DNA of 64,000 bases from CAYVNU01 sp964453265. Its GTDB lineage: Bacteria; Patescibacteriota; Doudnabacteria; UBA920. The translations under genes and the position numbers were made by a program. Location of the stretch: the NCBI GenBank assembly GCA_964453265.1, contig CAYVNU010000001.1, forward strand, positions 62,001 to 126,000, read 5' to 3'. Shown piece after piece: positions 8,289 through 17,663 of the stretch; positions within the stretch are counted from its first letter, which is position 1, and the number at the start of each line of letters is the position of its first letter. The notes under the pieces were generated by a model. That model saw only the letters and a program-made list of their open reading frames with translations, was not told the DNA's origin and did no database searches.

Positions 8289-10529
8289 ATGAAAAATTCG
8301 AATCAAACGCAGCCAAATTATAAATCTGGCGGGGTTTTATTCCAGATGTTTTTTGTTTTGGTTGGTCTTTCGGTTTTAGTGCCACTGTTAACTTTTAAGA
8401 GTTTGTTGTATCCGTTTGTTACTGGAAAAACTTTTTTGTTTAGAATACTTATTGAAGCTGCTTTTCCTTTATATGTTTATTTTCTTTCAAAAGAAAAGAA
8501 ACTAAGGCCAAGTTTAAAAGATTATTTAAATTTTAGCCTTTTAGTTTTTCTATTTTTAAGTTTAATATCAACAGTTTTTGGCTTAAATGCTGGTAAGAGC
8601 ATGTGGGGGAATTTTGAAAGAATGGGCGGTTTTTTTACCCTCATCCATTATTTTGCGTTATACTTTTATTTGCTTCTAATTGTTCGTCAAAATCAAAAGT
8701 ATTTTGATTTATTTTTTAAATTTTTAGTTTTTGTAAGTTTTGCAGTTTCACTCAATGCAATTTCTTCTAAGTTTGGCGGACCTTCATTAGTTTTTGATTT
8801 GTGGCTGGAGGGTGGGCGTGTATCATCGACTTTAGGTAATCCGATTTATCTGGGTAGTTTTTTAATTTTGCCAATGGCCTTAGGATTGGTGTACATGGAA
8901 AGAGCGACAAATTTTAAAATTAAATTGCTTTATGCGGTTAGCGTGTTTTTTATGCTTTGGGCGATTTTTTTAAGCGCGACTCGCGGAGCGTTATTGGGAG
9001 TATTTGTCGGTCTTGTTGTGGGGATTTTCATTTTTTTATTTTTTGGCAAAAAGAATTTGGCAAAAAGAATTATTTTGCCTGGCGCTATTATTTTTTTATT
9101 AGCAATTGCTAGCTTGTTCTTTTTTAAAAACAATTTACCCGAGACTTTCGTGCTTAGGCGTGCTTTGGAATTTAACGATCAGAATACGCAATCTAGGTTG
9201 CTGCAATGGAAATTGGTTTTGCACGGATTTAAAGAGCATTTTTTACTTGGCACCGGACCTGAAAATTATAATATCCTCGCTAATAAACATTATGAGCCGA
9301 AACAATACAGCTTAGATAAAAGCTGGTTTGATAAACCTCATAATTACTTTTTGGAGATTTTAGCCACCCAAGGGATTTTGGGAATTATTTCTTATTTGGC
9401 AGTGATGGTATTGGCATTTTGGTCATTATTTCAAGCTTTTAAATCTCAGTATTTGAGTTTATTTAGTTTTGCCGTTCTTGTTTCCGGCTTTGTCGCTTAT
9501 CAGGCCCAGAATTTTTTTGTATTCGAAACTATTTGCGCAAGCATAGTTTTTTATGCTTATTTAGCTTTTATGCATAGTCAGAATTTTGAAAGCGGCAACG
9601 CACCAACATCTGCGAAGAAAACTTTTTCTTATGGCAATATCGTACTTGCTATTTTTGCGATAATTGCTTTTTATTTTATATACGCATTCAATATTTTGCC
9701 ATGGAAAATGGCCAAGTTGCTTAATTCCGGATTGACTGCTTATGCAAAACTAAGTCCACCAAATTATGATTTGGCTAAAACTTTGTTTGACCGGGCTGAT
9801 GGAATGAATCTAGGTTTTGATACCACTGAATTATTTTATAAATATTCAGATATGGCTTTGGCAGCCGCACAAAGCAGCGGGGAAGTAAAACAGGAATTTG
9901 TTAAAGGGGTTTTATCTGACGGTGTTCATATTGGCCAAAAAGCCATTTTAGAAAACCCAACTAATCCTGTTAATTTATATTATTTAGCCACTTTAAAATA
10001 TTTTTCTGAATTAGCTAGTAAAGGGCAAAATTTTCAAGAAACAATTGATGGTTTGAATAAGGCTTATAACTTAGCACCAAAAAGACCGGAAATTTACTAT
10101 ATGTTGGTTGCTGCGAATGTAGCTGCAAAAAATTATAGTCAGGCGGAAAATTTCGCCAGGGAATATTATAAAAATTATCCTTGGCTTAGCCAGGGCGTTT
10201 GGCAAATGGCCTGGGTAAATTATAAAAAAAATAATCTACCGGAAGCAGGTAAATATGCTTTGGATGCTGTTAGTAAAGGCTATAAAGTAGAAACATTTTC
10301 AGAAGGCAAATTGTTTGCGGATTATTTTTATTCTATAAACCAGCCTGAACAAGTTGTAAAAATTTATGAGCAGCTGGTTAAGACTGATGAGCATAATTTG
10401 CAGGTTTATTTAGGTTTGACCGAGGCATATTATTTAAATAGGCAGTTTAATGAAGCAAAAAATTTAGCCAATGAAATTATTACAGCGGACCCGTCTCAAA
10501 AAATGAGTTTAGAAAAATATTTAAAATAA
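8289..10529 (+). CDS. O-antigen ligase/polymerase (Wzy_C) fused to a C-terminal TPR region
   Basis: A 746-residue polytopic protein. The first 440 residues or so hold about ten or more transmembrane helices and the PF04932 landmarks: GNPIYLGSFLILPMALG, an SATRGA motif, and an external loop with GTGPENYN and WFDKPHNYFLEILA. The Arg and His residues of this family act in glycosyl transfer from lipid-linked donors. After a last helix near residue 460 it continues into helical TPR-like repeats (for example NLYYLATLKYF and PEIYYMLVAANVAAKNYSQAE). Oligosaccharyltransferases of the PglL type are also PF04932 members, so it may attach or polymerise the surface glycan, or glycosylate the S-layer protein. 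It has a close paralogue at 12312. Confidence 0.82.
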   Translation: MKNSNQTQPNYKSGGVLFQMFFVLVGLSVLVPLLTFKSLLYPFVTGKTFLFRILIEAAFPLYVYFLSKEKKLRPSLKDYLNFSLLVFLFLSLISTVFGLNAGKSMWGNFERMGGFFTLIHYFALYFYLLLIVRQNQKYFDLFFKFLVFVSFAVSLNAISSKFGGPSLVFDLWLEGGRVSSTLGNPIYLGSFLILPMALGLVYMERATNFKIKLLYAVSVFFMLWAIFLSATRGALLGVFVGLVVGIFIFLFFGKKNLAKRIILPGAIIFLLAIASLFFFKNNLPETFVLRRALEFNDQNTQSRLLQWKLVLHGFKEHFLLGTGPENYNILANKHYEPKQYSLDKSWFDKPHNYFLEILATQGILGIISYLAVMVLAFWSLFQAFKSQYLSLFSFAVLVSGFVAYQAQNFFVFETICASIVFYAYLAFMHSQNFESGNAPTSAKKTFSYGNIVLAIFAIIAFYFIYAFNILPWKMAKLLNSGLTAYAKLSPPNYDLAKTLFDRADGMNLGFDTTELFYKYSDMALAAAQSSGEVKQEFVKGVLSDGVHIGQKAILENPTNPVNLYYLATLKYFSELASKGQNFQETIDGLNKAYNLAPKRPEIYYMLVAANVAAKNYSQAENFAREYYKNYPWLSQGVWQMAWVNYKKNNLPEAGKYALDAVSKGYKVETFSEGKLFADYFYSINQPEQVVKIYEQLVKTDEHNLQVYLGLTEAYYLNRQFNEAKNLANEIITADPSQKMSLEKYLK

Positions 10530-10535
10530 TTTTCA

Positions 10536-10564
10536 TTGACAATAGTTAAAAAAACTGCTATAAT
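10536..10564 (+). promoter_or_regulatory. Consensus promoter (TTGACA-17-TATAAT)
   Basis: Perfect -35 (10536-10541) and -10 (10559-10564) hexamers separated by 17 bp, ending 35 bp before the ATG of the HlyD-type adaptor. It makes that gene a separate transcription unit. Confidence 0.8.
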
Positions 10565-10599
10565 TAAGTGTCTATTCATTAAATGAATTCAATAAAATT

Positions 10600-12126
10600 A
10601 TGAGTAAATTGTGGAATTTTTTAAAGCAAAAGAAAGTGATTGCTGGAATTGTGGTTATTCTAGTGGTTATATTTTTTATTGCCAGAAGCGGAAATAAAAG
10701 TGCGGGCGATATTCAAACAGATAAGATAAAAAAACAGGATTTAAAACAGACAGTTTTAGCTACCGGACAGGTTACCAGTAAAACAGATTTATCATTGACT
10801 TTTAAATCTAGTGGAATTATTGACAGGGTTAATGTCAAAGTTGGCGATATAGTTAAGTCCGGACAAATTTTGGCTAACCTTGATCAAAAAGATCAAGTTG
10901 CTAGACTTACTCAGGCTAGGGGATCCCTTAAACAGGCTGAGGCTAATTATCAGAAAGTTATTGACGGAGCTTCAAATGAAGAAGTTGCTGTTGCAAGAGT
11001 AACTTTAGAAAACGCAAAAAAAACTTTAGAAGATACAAAAAAACAACAACAAGTTTTAGTTGATAATGCATATAAGACATTATTAAATTCTGGTTTAGAA
11101 GCGGTGTCTGCTTCTGGTAATTTTAATGCCACAGCGCCGACTATAAGCGGTTTATACAACAGTACTCAGCAAGGTCAGTATACAATTATTCAGGAAGGCC
11201 AGAGTTTTTATGTTACTGGTCTTGAAAATGTTGGCAATCAATCTATAAATACAAGTGTGCCGGTACCGCTGTCTTTGGGCAGCAGAGGTTTATATATTCA
11301 ATTTCCTGCAAATTTAGGTAGTAGTAAAGATCAGTGGGTTGTAAGTATACCTAATACTAAGAGTTCTTATTATGTTGCAAATTATAACGCGTATCAATCG
11401 GCTTTGGAGACTCAGAGAGCACAGAATCAAACAGCGGAAAATACCGTAGCTTCTGCTCAGGCATCTTTGGAGTTAAAGATGGCAAAAGCCAGGCCGGCCG
11501 AACTTGATGGTGCTAACGCACAAATTTTAAGCGCGCAGGGTCAGGTACAGCAAGCTGCTGCAGATTATGAAAATACTTTAATGCGGGCTCCGGGCGACGG
11601 AACTATTACAAAAGTTGACGCAAAAGTAGGGCAACAGGCAGTTGGTTCACAGCCTTTGGTTGTGCTTCAGGATGTGGGGAATTTACATGTTGAAGCCAAT
11701 ATTAGCGAAGCAAACATAGCTTTAGTGAAAATAAATCAGCCTGTAGAAATTACTTTTGATGCATTGGGGTCTGACAGGAAATTTAAAGGCACTGTGCAGC
11801 AAATCGATCCGGCATCGACTGTTGTTTCCGGAGTGGTTAATTATAAGGTTACAGTTGGACTCGATAAATTAGATGAAATTAAGCCCGGTATGACAGCTAA
11901 CTTAAACATTTTGGCTGCGGAAAAAAATGGCGTGCTGTCAATTCCTTCTAGGGCAATAATTACCGATGGCGGGAAAAAATACGCTAGAGTTATAACCGAT
12001 GCAAAAAAGAAAACTTATAAGCAAGTTGAGGTTTCTACCGGTCTTGAAGCAGACGGCGGACTGGTTGAGATTACGAGCGGTTTGGAAGACGGACAGGAAG
12101 TCGTAACGTTTATTAAGACAAAATAA
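10600..12126 (+). CDS. HlyD/MacA-type periplasmic adaptor (membrane fusion protein)
   Basis: A 508-residue protein with an N-terminal transmembrane anchor (about residues 14-29). A first lipoyl half follows (GIIDRVNVKVGDIVKSGQIL), then a long coiled coil rich in Ala/Gln (about 105-325), the second lipoyl half (DGTITKVDAKVGQQ), beta-barrel and membrane-proximal domains. Such adaptors normally couple an ABC (MacB) or RND pump to an exit channel. Here no transporter gene adjoins: it has its own consensus promoter and its own terminator. A segment of about 100 residues inside the hairpin (about 160-270) is not a classic coiled coil and may be a lineage-specific domain. In a cell without outer membrane it may work on the envelope side of an unlinked MacB. 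Confidence 0.82.
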   Translation: MSKLWNFLKQKKVIAGIVVILVVIFFIARSGNKSAGDIQTDKIKKQDLKQTVLATGQVTSKTDLSLTFKSSGIIDRVNVKVGDIVKSGQILANLDQKDQVARLTQARGSLKQAEANYQKVIDGASNEEVAVARVTLENAKKTLEDTKKQQQVLVDNAYKTLLNSGLEAVSASGNFNATAPTISGLYNSTQQGQYTIIQEGQSFYVTGLENVGNQSINTSVPVPLSLGSRGLYIQFPANLGSSKDQWVVSIPNTKSSYYVANYNAYQSALETQRAQNQTAENTVASAQASLELKMAKARPAELDGANAQILSAQGQVQQAAADYENTLMRAPGDGTITKVDAKVGQQAVGSQPLVVLQDVGNLHVEANISEANIALVKINQPVEITFDALGSDRKFKGTVQQIDPASTVVSGVVNYKVTVGLDKLDEIKPGMTANLNILAAEKNGVLSIPSRAIITDGGKKYARVITDAKKKTYKQVEVSTGLEADGGLVEITSGLEDGQEVVTFIKTK

Positions 12127-12134
12127 TTTTTTTA

Positions 12135-12168
12135 AAAAAACCTGCGTGTTTTACGCAGGTTTTTTTTG
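12135..12168 (+). terminator. Intrinsic terminator of the HlyD-type gene
   Basis: CCTGCGT (12141-12147) pairs with ACGCAGG (12153-12159), extended by A-T pairs on both sides, then a run of eight T. The stem is symmetrical and could act in both directions. Confidence 0.92.
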
Positions 12169-12239
12169 TTTATTCACGTTTAGAGCGAGACAAACTATTT
12201 ATCTTTTTTAATTGTTAAGACAATAATTTAACCAAATAT

Positions 12240-12269
12240 TTGCTTAAATGTTAGTAATTGCGATATAAT
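12240..12269 (+). promoter_or_regulatory. Promoter of the second ligase/TPR gene
   Basis: TATAAT at 12264-12269 is perfect. TTGCTT at 12240-12245 is the best -35, with an 18-bp spacer. The leader to the ATG at 12312 would be about 36 nt. Confidence 0.55.
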
Positions 12270-12311
12270 CCATAAAGCAACAATAAAAATTTATAAGCAT
12301 ATAATAAAATT

Positions 12312-14570
12312 ATGGGACTTCAAAAAGTATCAGCTTGGGTGCTAAAAATTTTAATCTTTTTATCTTTATTAACTCCGGTTTTGGTAAGCAAAGATTTGCT
12401 TTTTCCTTTTGTAACCACAAAAGCTTTTTATTTTAGGGTAATAGTTGAACTTGGATTGCCCTTTTATATTTATTTGTTGCTAACCCGCAAAGATTTGAGG
12501 CCGGATTTAAAACAACCGCTTAACTTGTCTGTGATATTATTTTTAGTTATAAATTTAATATCAGCTTTTTTTGGTGTTAATCTTATAAAAAGTTTGTGGG
12601 GAAATTTTGAAAGAATGGGTGGGGTTTTTTATCTTGCTCATTTAACTTTGCTGTATTTTTACTTGCTAGCAATGGCAAAAATTTCTGGAAATTGGCTGGC
12701 TTCGTTTTTAAAAACAGCGATTAACTTAAGTGTGGGTTTGGTTTTATATGGCATGTTGGTAAGGTTTTTAGCTGAATATGGAAAACTTGCGCCATTAACA
12801 GAATATTTGAGGAAAATTAGCTTAGATTTTTTAATTGTTCCAGACCCATCTTTGCCGGTGAGGTCTTCTATTACTTTTGGTAATCCGATATATGTCGGTA
12901 GTTTTTTGATTTTGCCTTTTTTTCTCTCTATATTTTTTGCTTTCCAGGCAGAAAGCTTAAAAGCGAAAGTTTGGTGGTGGCTAACGGCTTTTTTGGAACT
13001 CTTGGGTATATATTATAGCGGTACGCGTGGCGCCATGGTTGGTTTGGTTATAGGTTCATTTATTTCAGCTTTAGTATATTTATTTTTTGAAAAAAAACAC
13101 AAAAATCAAATTACAATGTCAGTGATTATTTCAGTATTTTTGGCCTGTGGATTTGCTTTATTTGCCGTAGGTAATAGATTACCCCATAATCTTAATTTCA
13201 GCAGATTAATAAAGTTAAATGACAGCAATAGCCAAGCTCGAATTATTCAATGGAAAGTGGCATTAAGGGGGTATGTGGACAGACCGATTTTAGGTACAGG
13301 CCCGGAAAATTATTATGTAATTTCGAGCAAATACCATAATCCGGAAATTTATAAGTACGATAGAAGTTGGTTTGATAAGCCTCATAATTTTTTATTGGAA
13401 ATTTTAGTCACAACTGGGATTTTCGGTTTTGTGGCGTACCTAGGTATTATATTTTTTAGCGCTTACGGATTATTTTTAGCCTACAAAAATGAAATTTTAG
13501 CATTGCCGGAGTTTTGCGTTTTGTTGGCCGGAGTTTTGGTTTACCAAATACAAAATCTATTTGTATTTGACAACATTGCCGCTAGTATGATGTTTTTTGT
13601 TTATTTAGGCTTTGTTTCGTTTCTTTTTCCAAAACAAAAAATTACTCAACCAGCAAAAAAAAATCTTGTGGTTTTCGAGCCTTGGCAAGCATGGGTTTTT
13701 GGCGTAAGTCTTGTGGTGATTTCTTATATTAATTATGTCGGTAATATTTCGTCGGCCAAGGCATCAAAAAATACTAATTACGGCTATGCTTATTCATCGG
13801 TAGATCCGCAAATTGCCCAAGATTATTTTAATCAGGCTATAAATAGTCCGTTTAATTTTGACAAAGGCGAGACTGCCATGAAGTACGCTGAATTTGCTTC
13901 TAATATTGTTAATTCAAATGTTAAGCCCGAATTGATTAAAAGTGTTTTAAATAATTCCGCTAAATTGCTTGAACAAATAACTCAAAGCCAAGCCGGTAAT
14001 TATCCGGTTTATTGGCAAAAACTTGCTCAAATATATTTAATTCAAAGTTTTTACAACAAGACGCAAGTAAATCCGGATGCAGAAGAGGCCTTAAAGAAAG
14101 CTGTTGAGCTTTCCCCAAATCGTATTGAGGCAAAAACCTATTATGCGGAAATGAAATTATGGCAGGGCAGGGTAGGCGAGGCGGTGGAAATGTTTAAAGA
14201 AGTTTCAGAAATTGATCCGACCAATTCTGATGTGGTCTGGGAATTGGCCGTGGCTGAAAATTCCGCCGGCCAGACTCAAAGTGCTCTGAAGAGAGTGGCG
14301 GAATTATTTGAACAAAAAAAGGAGCCAAGGAGTTTTCAATTTATTGCTTGGGTGCTTGATTACTATAAAAAGACCAATAATGCCAACAGTTTGTTTGCGC
14401 TTTATGAACATGTGGCAAATTTAGGTTTGCTTGACGTAAATGCTTATAAAGACTTGCTTCAGTTATATGTAAATACTAAGCAAGCAGACAAAGCGCAGTC
14501 TTTAGCTGAATATTTAATTAAACAAAATCCAAAACTTGCGCCGGAAGTACAAAAAATATTAAAACCATAA
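12312..14570 (+). CDS. Second O-antigen ligase/polymerase (Wzy_C) with C-terminal TPR region
   Basis: A 752-residue paralogue of the protein at 8289, with the same layout: about ten transmembrane helices, the landmarks GNPIYVGSFLILPF, YSGTRGAMVG, GTGPENYYVI and WFDKPHNFLLEIL, then from about residue 480 a C-terminal region with TPR-type repeats (PVYWQKLAQIYLIQSFYNK, NRIEAKTYYAEMKLWQGRVG). Compared with its paralogue it has about 20 extra residues in the loop before the GNP motif. It has its own promoter and a bidirectional terminator. Two such proteins near one glycan locus suggest a division of labour, for example chain polymerase versus transfer to protein or lipid. Which does which cannot be decided from sequence. 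Confidence 0.82.
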   Translation: MGLQKVSAWVLKILIFLSLLTPVLVSKDLLFPFVTTKAFYFRVIVELGLPFYIYLLLTRKDLRPDLKQPLNLSVILFLVINLISAFFGVNLIKSLWGNFERMGGVFYLAHLTLLYFYLLAMAKISGNWLASFLKTAINLSVGLVLYGMLVRFLAEYGKLAPLTEYLRKISLDFLIVPDPSLPVRSSITFGNPIYVGSFLILPFFLSIFFAFQAESLKAKVWWWLTAFLELLGIYYSGTRGAMVGLVIGSFISALVYLFFEKKHKNQITMSVIISVFLACGFALFAVGNRLPHNLNFSRLIKLNDSNSQARIIQWKVALRGYVDRPILGTGPENYYVISSKYHNPEIYKYDRSWFDKPHNFLLEILVTTGIFGFVAYLGIIFFSAYGLFLAYKNEILALPEFCVLLAGVLVYQIQNLFVFDNIAASMMFFVYLGFVSFLFPKQKITQPAKKNLVVFEPWQAWVFGVSLVVISYINYVGNISSAKASKNTNYGYAYSSVDPQIAQDYFNQAINSPFNFDKGETAMKYAEFASNIVNSNVKPELIKSVLNNSAKLLEQITQSQAGNYPVYWQKLAQIYLIQSFYNKTQVNPDAEEALKKAVELSPNRIEAKTYYAEMKLWQGRVGEAVEMFKEVSEIDPTNSDVVWELAVAENSAGQTQSALKRVAELFEQKKEPRSFQFIAWVLDYYKKTNNANSLFALYEHVANLGLLDVNAYKDLLQLYVNTKQADKAQSLAEYLIKQNPKLAPEVQKILKP

Positions 14571-14602
14571 ATATAAAAACTCCCGCAAGGGAGTTTTTAT
14601 AT
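14571..14602. terminator. Perfect 14-bp bidirectional terminator between convergent genes
   Basis: ATATAAAAACTCCC (14571-14584) and GGGAGTTTTTATAT (14589-14602) are exact reverse complements around a GCAA tetraloop. The TAA stop of the minus-strand glycosyltransferase (14597-14599) lies inside the stem, so the same bases code and terminate. Confidence 0.95.
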
Positions 14603-15724
14603 TAGTGAGCCATAAACTTTTTTTGTTTCGCTCAGCATTTTTTCTTCAGAAAATAGTTTGGAACGCTCTAGCGCTTTTTTTGACAAACTACTCATAACAT
14701 CTGGATGTTCTAGTAAATATTCAAGGGCATCAGCCAGAGCCTTAGGGTTGTTTGGTTCTATTAAAATTCCTGCATCTCCCAGAGCCTCAGGAATCCCTCC
14801 TACATTAGTTGCGATAATAGGTAGCCCAGCCTGCATGGCTTCTAAAAGTACAAAAGGAAAACCTTCTTTAATTGATGGTAATACAAAAATATCGAAAGCT
14901 TTTAGTAATGTTGCTGCATTGATTTTTGGGCCTATTAACTGAAAAGTTCCATCATCGGTGACACTTTTTCTTCCGAATGTTTGGCCTATGACTATGACTA
15001 AAAAATTGTTTCTAGAGTTGATTAAGTGTGATGCTTCTTCTAAAATCTCGACGCCTTTGGTTATATAATTGTTTGCTATTGTGCCGATTACTTTGGTTTG
15101 ACTGTCTAATTTTAAATCAAGTTTTGTTCGTGCATCTTCTTTGGAATTAAAATCTATTGGAGGTAAGCCGTTGTGGATAGTTTGGATTTTACCTTCGCTT
15201 ATTAGTTTATTTTGCAATGCGGCTTTTCTGTCGAAATCAGATACGGTTATAATAAAATCGCGATAAGAAGAGGCGACCTTTTCTAAGGCCAAATAAAAAT
15301 TTTTTGCGGACAAAGACAGTGGTTCTAAAAATCTAAAACCATGGGCGGTAAAGACAACCTGCGTATCAGGCCAGCATGGTTTGCCGGTACGGGGTGCTGC
15401 CTTGGTTTTTAAGAATGCGCACGCGACGCTGCCTAAAAAGCCGGCTTTGGTAGAATTTAAATGAACAATATCGGGGCGCACTAGTCTGATTAATTGCCGA
15501 ATTTCCCACAAAGCCCATATGTCGTGGTATAAACTTATGTTGCGTTTTAAATGACGTAATTTATAAGTGGGGATTTTTAAGTTTCGGGCAGTTTTAAAAA
15601 GCTCATCAGCTTCGTCGCCGGCTGCAATTATCCCGCCAAAATGCTTAGCTAGGGTTAAAACGTATTTTTGCGCTCCGCCGCCGTCTGCTTGAGTAATAAT
15701 ATAAAGAATTTTAGGGACCGGCAT
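14597..15724 (-). CDS. GT4-family glycosyltransferase
   Basis: A 375-residue GT-B enzyme. The N-terminal DGGGAQKYVLTLAKHF segment is the acceptor-side Gly-rich loop of GT4 enzymes. VFTAHGFRF and TIHNGLPP (about residue 187) are typical, and the donor-site EX7E motif is EGFPFVLLEAMQAGLPIIA (about 288-306) followed by GGIPEALGD. No membrane segment is seen, so it is cytoplasmic or peripheral. It probably adds a hexose from a nucleotide sugar to a lipid-linked intermediate. It is the only confident protein-coding gene on the minus strand of the window and starts 104 bp from the divergent gmd gene. Confidence 0.85.
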   Translation of the reverse strand: MPVPKILYIITQADGGGAQKYVLTLAKHFGGIIAAGDEADELFKTARNLKIPTYKLRHLKRNISLYHDIWALWEIRQLIRLVRPDIVHLNSTKAGFLGSVACAFLKTKAAPRTGKPCWPDTQVVFTAHGFRFLEPLSLSAKNFYLALEKVASSYRDFIITVSDFDRKAALQNKLISEGKIQTIHNGLPPIDFNSKEDARTKLDLKLDSQTKVIGTIANNYITKGVEILEEASHLINSRNNFLVIVIGQTFGRKSVTDDGTFQLIGPKINAATLLKAFDIFVLPSIKEGFPFVLLEAMQAGLPIIATNVGGIPEALGDAGILIEPNNPKALADALEYLLEHPDVMSSLSKKALERSKLFSEEKMLSETKKVYGSLI

Positions 15725-15792
15725 AAATGTAGAAATTGTTAAATCGTTAAAATCTGTTTAAAATAGCTAATTACATTCTATCTGATTTTTCG

Positions 15793-15821
15793 TTGATTTA
15801 AAAGGGTTTTTATGGTAAATT
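15793..15821 (+). promoter_or_regulatory. Promoter of gmd, probably leaderless
   Basis: TTGATT (15793-15798), a 17-bp spacer and TAAATT (15816-15821), with TGG just before the -10. Seven bases separate the -10 from the ATG at 15829, which puts the start codon at the expected transcription start. Confidence 0.5.
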
Positions 15822-15828
15822 ATTAATT

Positions 15829-16857
15829 ATGGAACAAAAGAACAAAATAGCTTTAATTACCGGCGTTACCGGCCAAGATGGGTCATATTTAGCTGAATTA
15901 CTTTTATCTAAGGGTTATGAAGTGCACGGCATAATTAGACGCGCAAGTACCTTTAATACTGAGCGAATAGATCAAATTTATTCAGACCCTCATGGAGAAA
16001 AATCTCAGGGTCAAAAGTTTACTTTGCATTATGGCGATTTGGCCGATGCTTCAAATATTAATTTTCTTTTAAGAAAAATTCAACCAACGGAAATATATAA
16101 TTTAGGCGCGCAGAGCCATGTGCGCGTAAGTTTTGATATTCCTGAATACACGGCAAATATTGTTGGTTTGGGGGCTTTGCGTTTTTTAGACGCAATCCGC
16201 GAAAATAACATTAAGACAAAATTTTATCAAGCAGGCAGCAGCGAAATGTTTGGCGATGTTTTAGAAACTCCGCAAAAGGAAACTACTCCGTTTAATCCGG
16301 CTTCTCCTTACGGAGCCGCTAAAGTATTCGCGCATTATATTTGTAAAAATTACCGTACCGCTTATAACATGTTTATTTGCAACGGAATTTTATTTAACCA
16401 TGAAAGTCCGAGGCGCGGAAAAACTTTTGTGACCAGAAAAATTACCAGAGGCGTGGCAAGTATTTTAGCTAAGCAGATAGATAAAATTTATTTGGGCAAT
16501 TTGGACGCTAAGAGAGACTGGGGTTTTGCGCCTGAGTACGTAGAAGCCATGTGGCTTATGATGCAAGCGGAAGAGCCAGATGATTATGTCATTGCAACCG
16601 GGGAAATGAGAACTGTTAGGGAATTTGTGGCTGAGGCCTTTAAGTTGGTTGGTATAGATAATTGGCAGGATTATATTGGCGTTGATCCGCGTTATTTCAG
16701 GCCGCAGGAGGTTAATTTGCTTAAAGGGGATTATTCTAAGGCTAAGAAAAAATTAGGCTGGGAACCGAAAGTTAAATTTAAAGAGTTGGTAAAAATAATG
16801 CTCGAGTCGGATATAAAAGCCGCCGGCCTTGATCCAAAACAATATATTAAGCTTTAG
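15829..16857 (+). CDS. gmd: GDP-mannose 4,6-dehydratase
   Basis: A 342-residue short-chain dehydrogenase of the extended class. It converts GDP-D-mannose to GDP-4-keto-6-deoxy-D-mannose, the first step toward GDP-L-fucose, GDP-rhamnose or GDP-perosamine. The NADP-binding ITGVTGQDGSYLAE at the N-terminus and GIIRRASTFNTERI are near-diagnostic of Gmd. The Thr/Ser-Tyr-Lys site is visible as SSEMFG and YGAAKVFAHY, and the C-terminal half has NHESPRRGKTFVTRKI. Full length. A GDP-fucose-synthase-like gene (18731) and a GT10 fucosyltransferase (21488) lie downstream, so fucose is the likely end product. Confidence 0.95.
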   Translation: MEQKNKIALITGVTGQDGSYLAELLLSKGYEVHGIIRRASTFNTERIDQIYSDPHGEKSQGQKFTLHYGDLADASNINFLLRKIQPTEIYNLGAQSHVRVSFDIPEYTANIVGLGALRFLDAIRENNIKTKFYQAGSSEMFGDVLETPQKETTPFNPASPYGAAKVFAHYICKNYRTAYNMFICNGILFNHESPRRGKTFVTRKITRGVASILAKQIDKIYLGNLDAKRDWGFAPEYVEAMWLMMQAEEPDDYVIATGEMRTVREFVAEAFKLVGIDNWQDYIGVDPRYFRPQEVNLLKGDYSKAKKKLGWEPKVKFKELVKIMLESDIKAAGLDPKQYIKL

Positions 16858-16865
16858 CTTTGGTT

Positions 16866-17648
16866 ATGAAATTAATTAGTTTAAATATTCAAGGGGGTTC
16901 TCAGGGCAAAGCTTTTTTTGATTATATAAAAAAACAGAAAAAAACCGCTGATATTATATGTTTTCAGGAAGTGTTTAAGTCTAAGCTTTCTGACAAAGTA
17001 ATGCAAGGGCATGATTTAAATATTCATGAAAAATTAGAAAATTTGCTTAAAAATTTTGAAGGCAGATTTTTCCCGGCATACAATAAAATGGGCACTTTTT
17101 TGAAATTAAAGGGCAAGGTTGAATTTGGTTATTCCATATACGTTAAAAGGGGTTTTGTAATTGAAGATTATTTTTGCCAACATATAATAGGTTCTTTAAA
17201 GAATGAGATTAATTTTCAAGAAGAAAAAGAAAGCAACGGTGTACAGTGCGCTAAAATCCAAGATGGCCAAAAAACTTTTTGGGTAGTAAATGTTCATGGT
17301 GTTGCTCATCCGGGCGATAAATTGGATACCCCCAAAAGAGTTTTACAATCAAAAAAAATAGTCGCTATTTTAAAAAAACTTAAAGGTCCAAAAATTCTTT
17401 GCGGAGATTTTAATTTGCTGCCGAATACAAAAAGCATTCTGCTTATCGAGCAAGCCGGCATGAAAAATTTAATTAAGACTTATAAAATAAAAAATACCCG
17501 TAACAGCATTTCTTGGAAGAAATATAATAATAAACAGTATTTTGCCGATTTTACTTTTGTCTCCCAGAAGATTCAAGTTAAAAGTTTTAAGGTACCGTAC
17601 AATTTAGTTTCCGACCATTTGCCTATGGTTTTAGAGTTTGAAGTTTAA
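16866..17648 (+). CDS. Endonuclease/exonuclease/phosphatase (EEP) superfamily protein
   Basis: About 260 residues with the EEP metal and phosphate motifs in order: LNIQGG near the start, ICFQEVF (metal-binding Glu, about residue 37), VVNVHGVA, LCGDFNLLP (about 180-188) and VSDHLPMVLEF at the end. Members hydrolyse phosphodiesters or phosphomonoesters in nucleic acids, lipids or metabolites. Its position inside a glycan locus gives no firm clue. The ATG at 16866 is chosen over a TTG at 16860 because nothing supports initiation at the TTG and ATG is usual in this locus. It lies 8 bp after gmd and is likely co-transcribed. Confidence 0.75.
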   Translation: MKLISLNIQGGSQGKAFFDYIKKQKKTADIICFQEVFKSKLSDKVMQGHDLNIHEKLENLLKNFEGRFFPAYNKMGTFLKLKGKVEFGYSIYVKRGFVIEDYFCQHIIGSLKNEINFQEEKESNGVQCAKIQDGQKTFWVVNVHGVAHPGDKLDTPKRVLQSKKIVAILKKLKGPKILCGDFNLLPNTKSILLIEQAGMKNLIKTYKIKNTRNSISWKKYNNKQYFADFTFVSQKIQVKSFKVPYNLVSDHLPMVLEFEV

Positions 17649-17663
17649 TTTTTAAGTTTTTAT

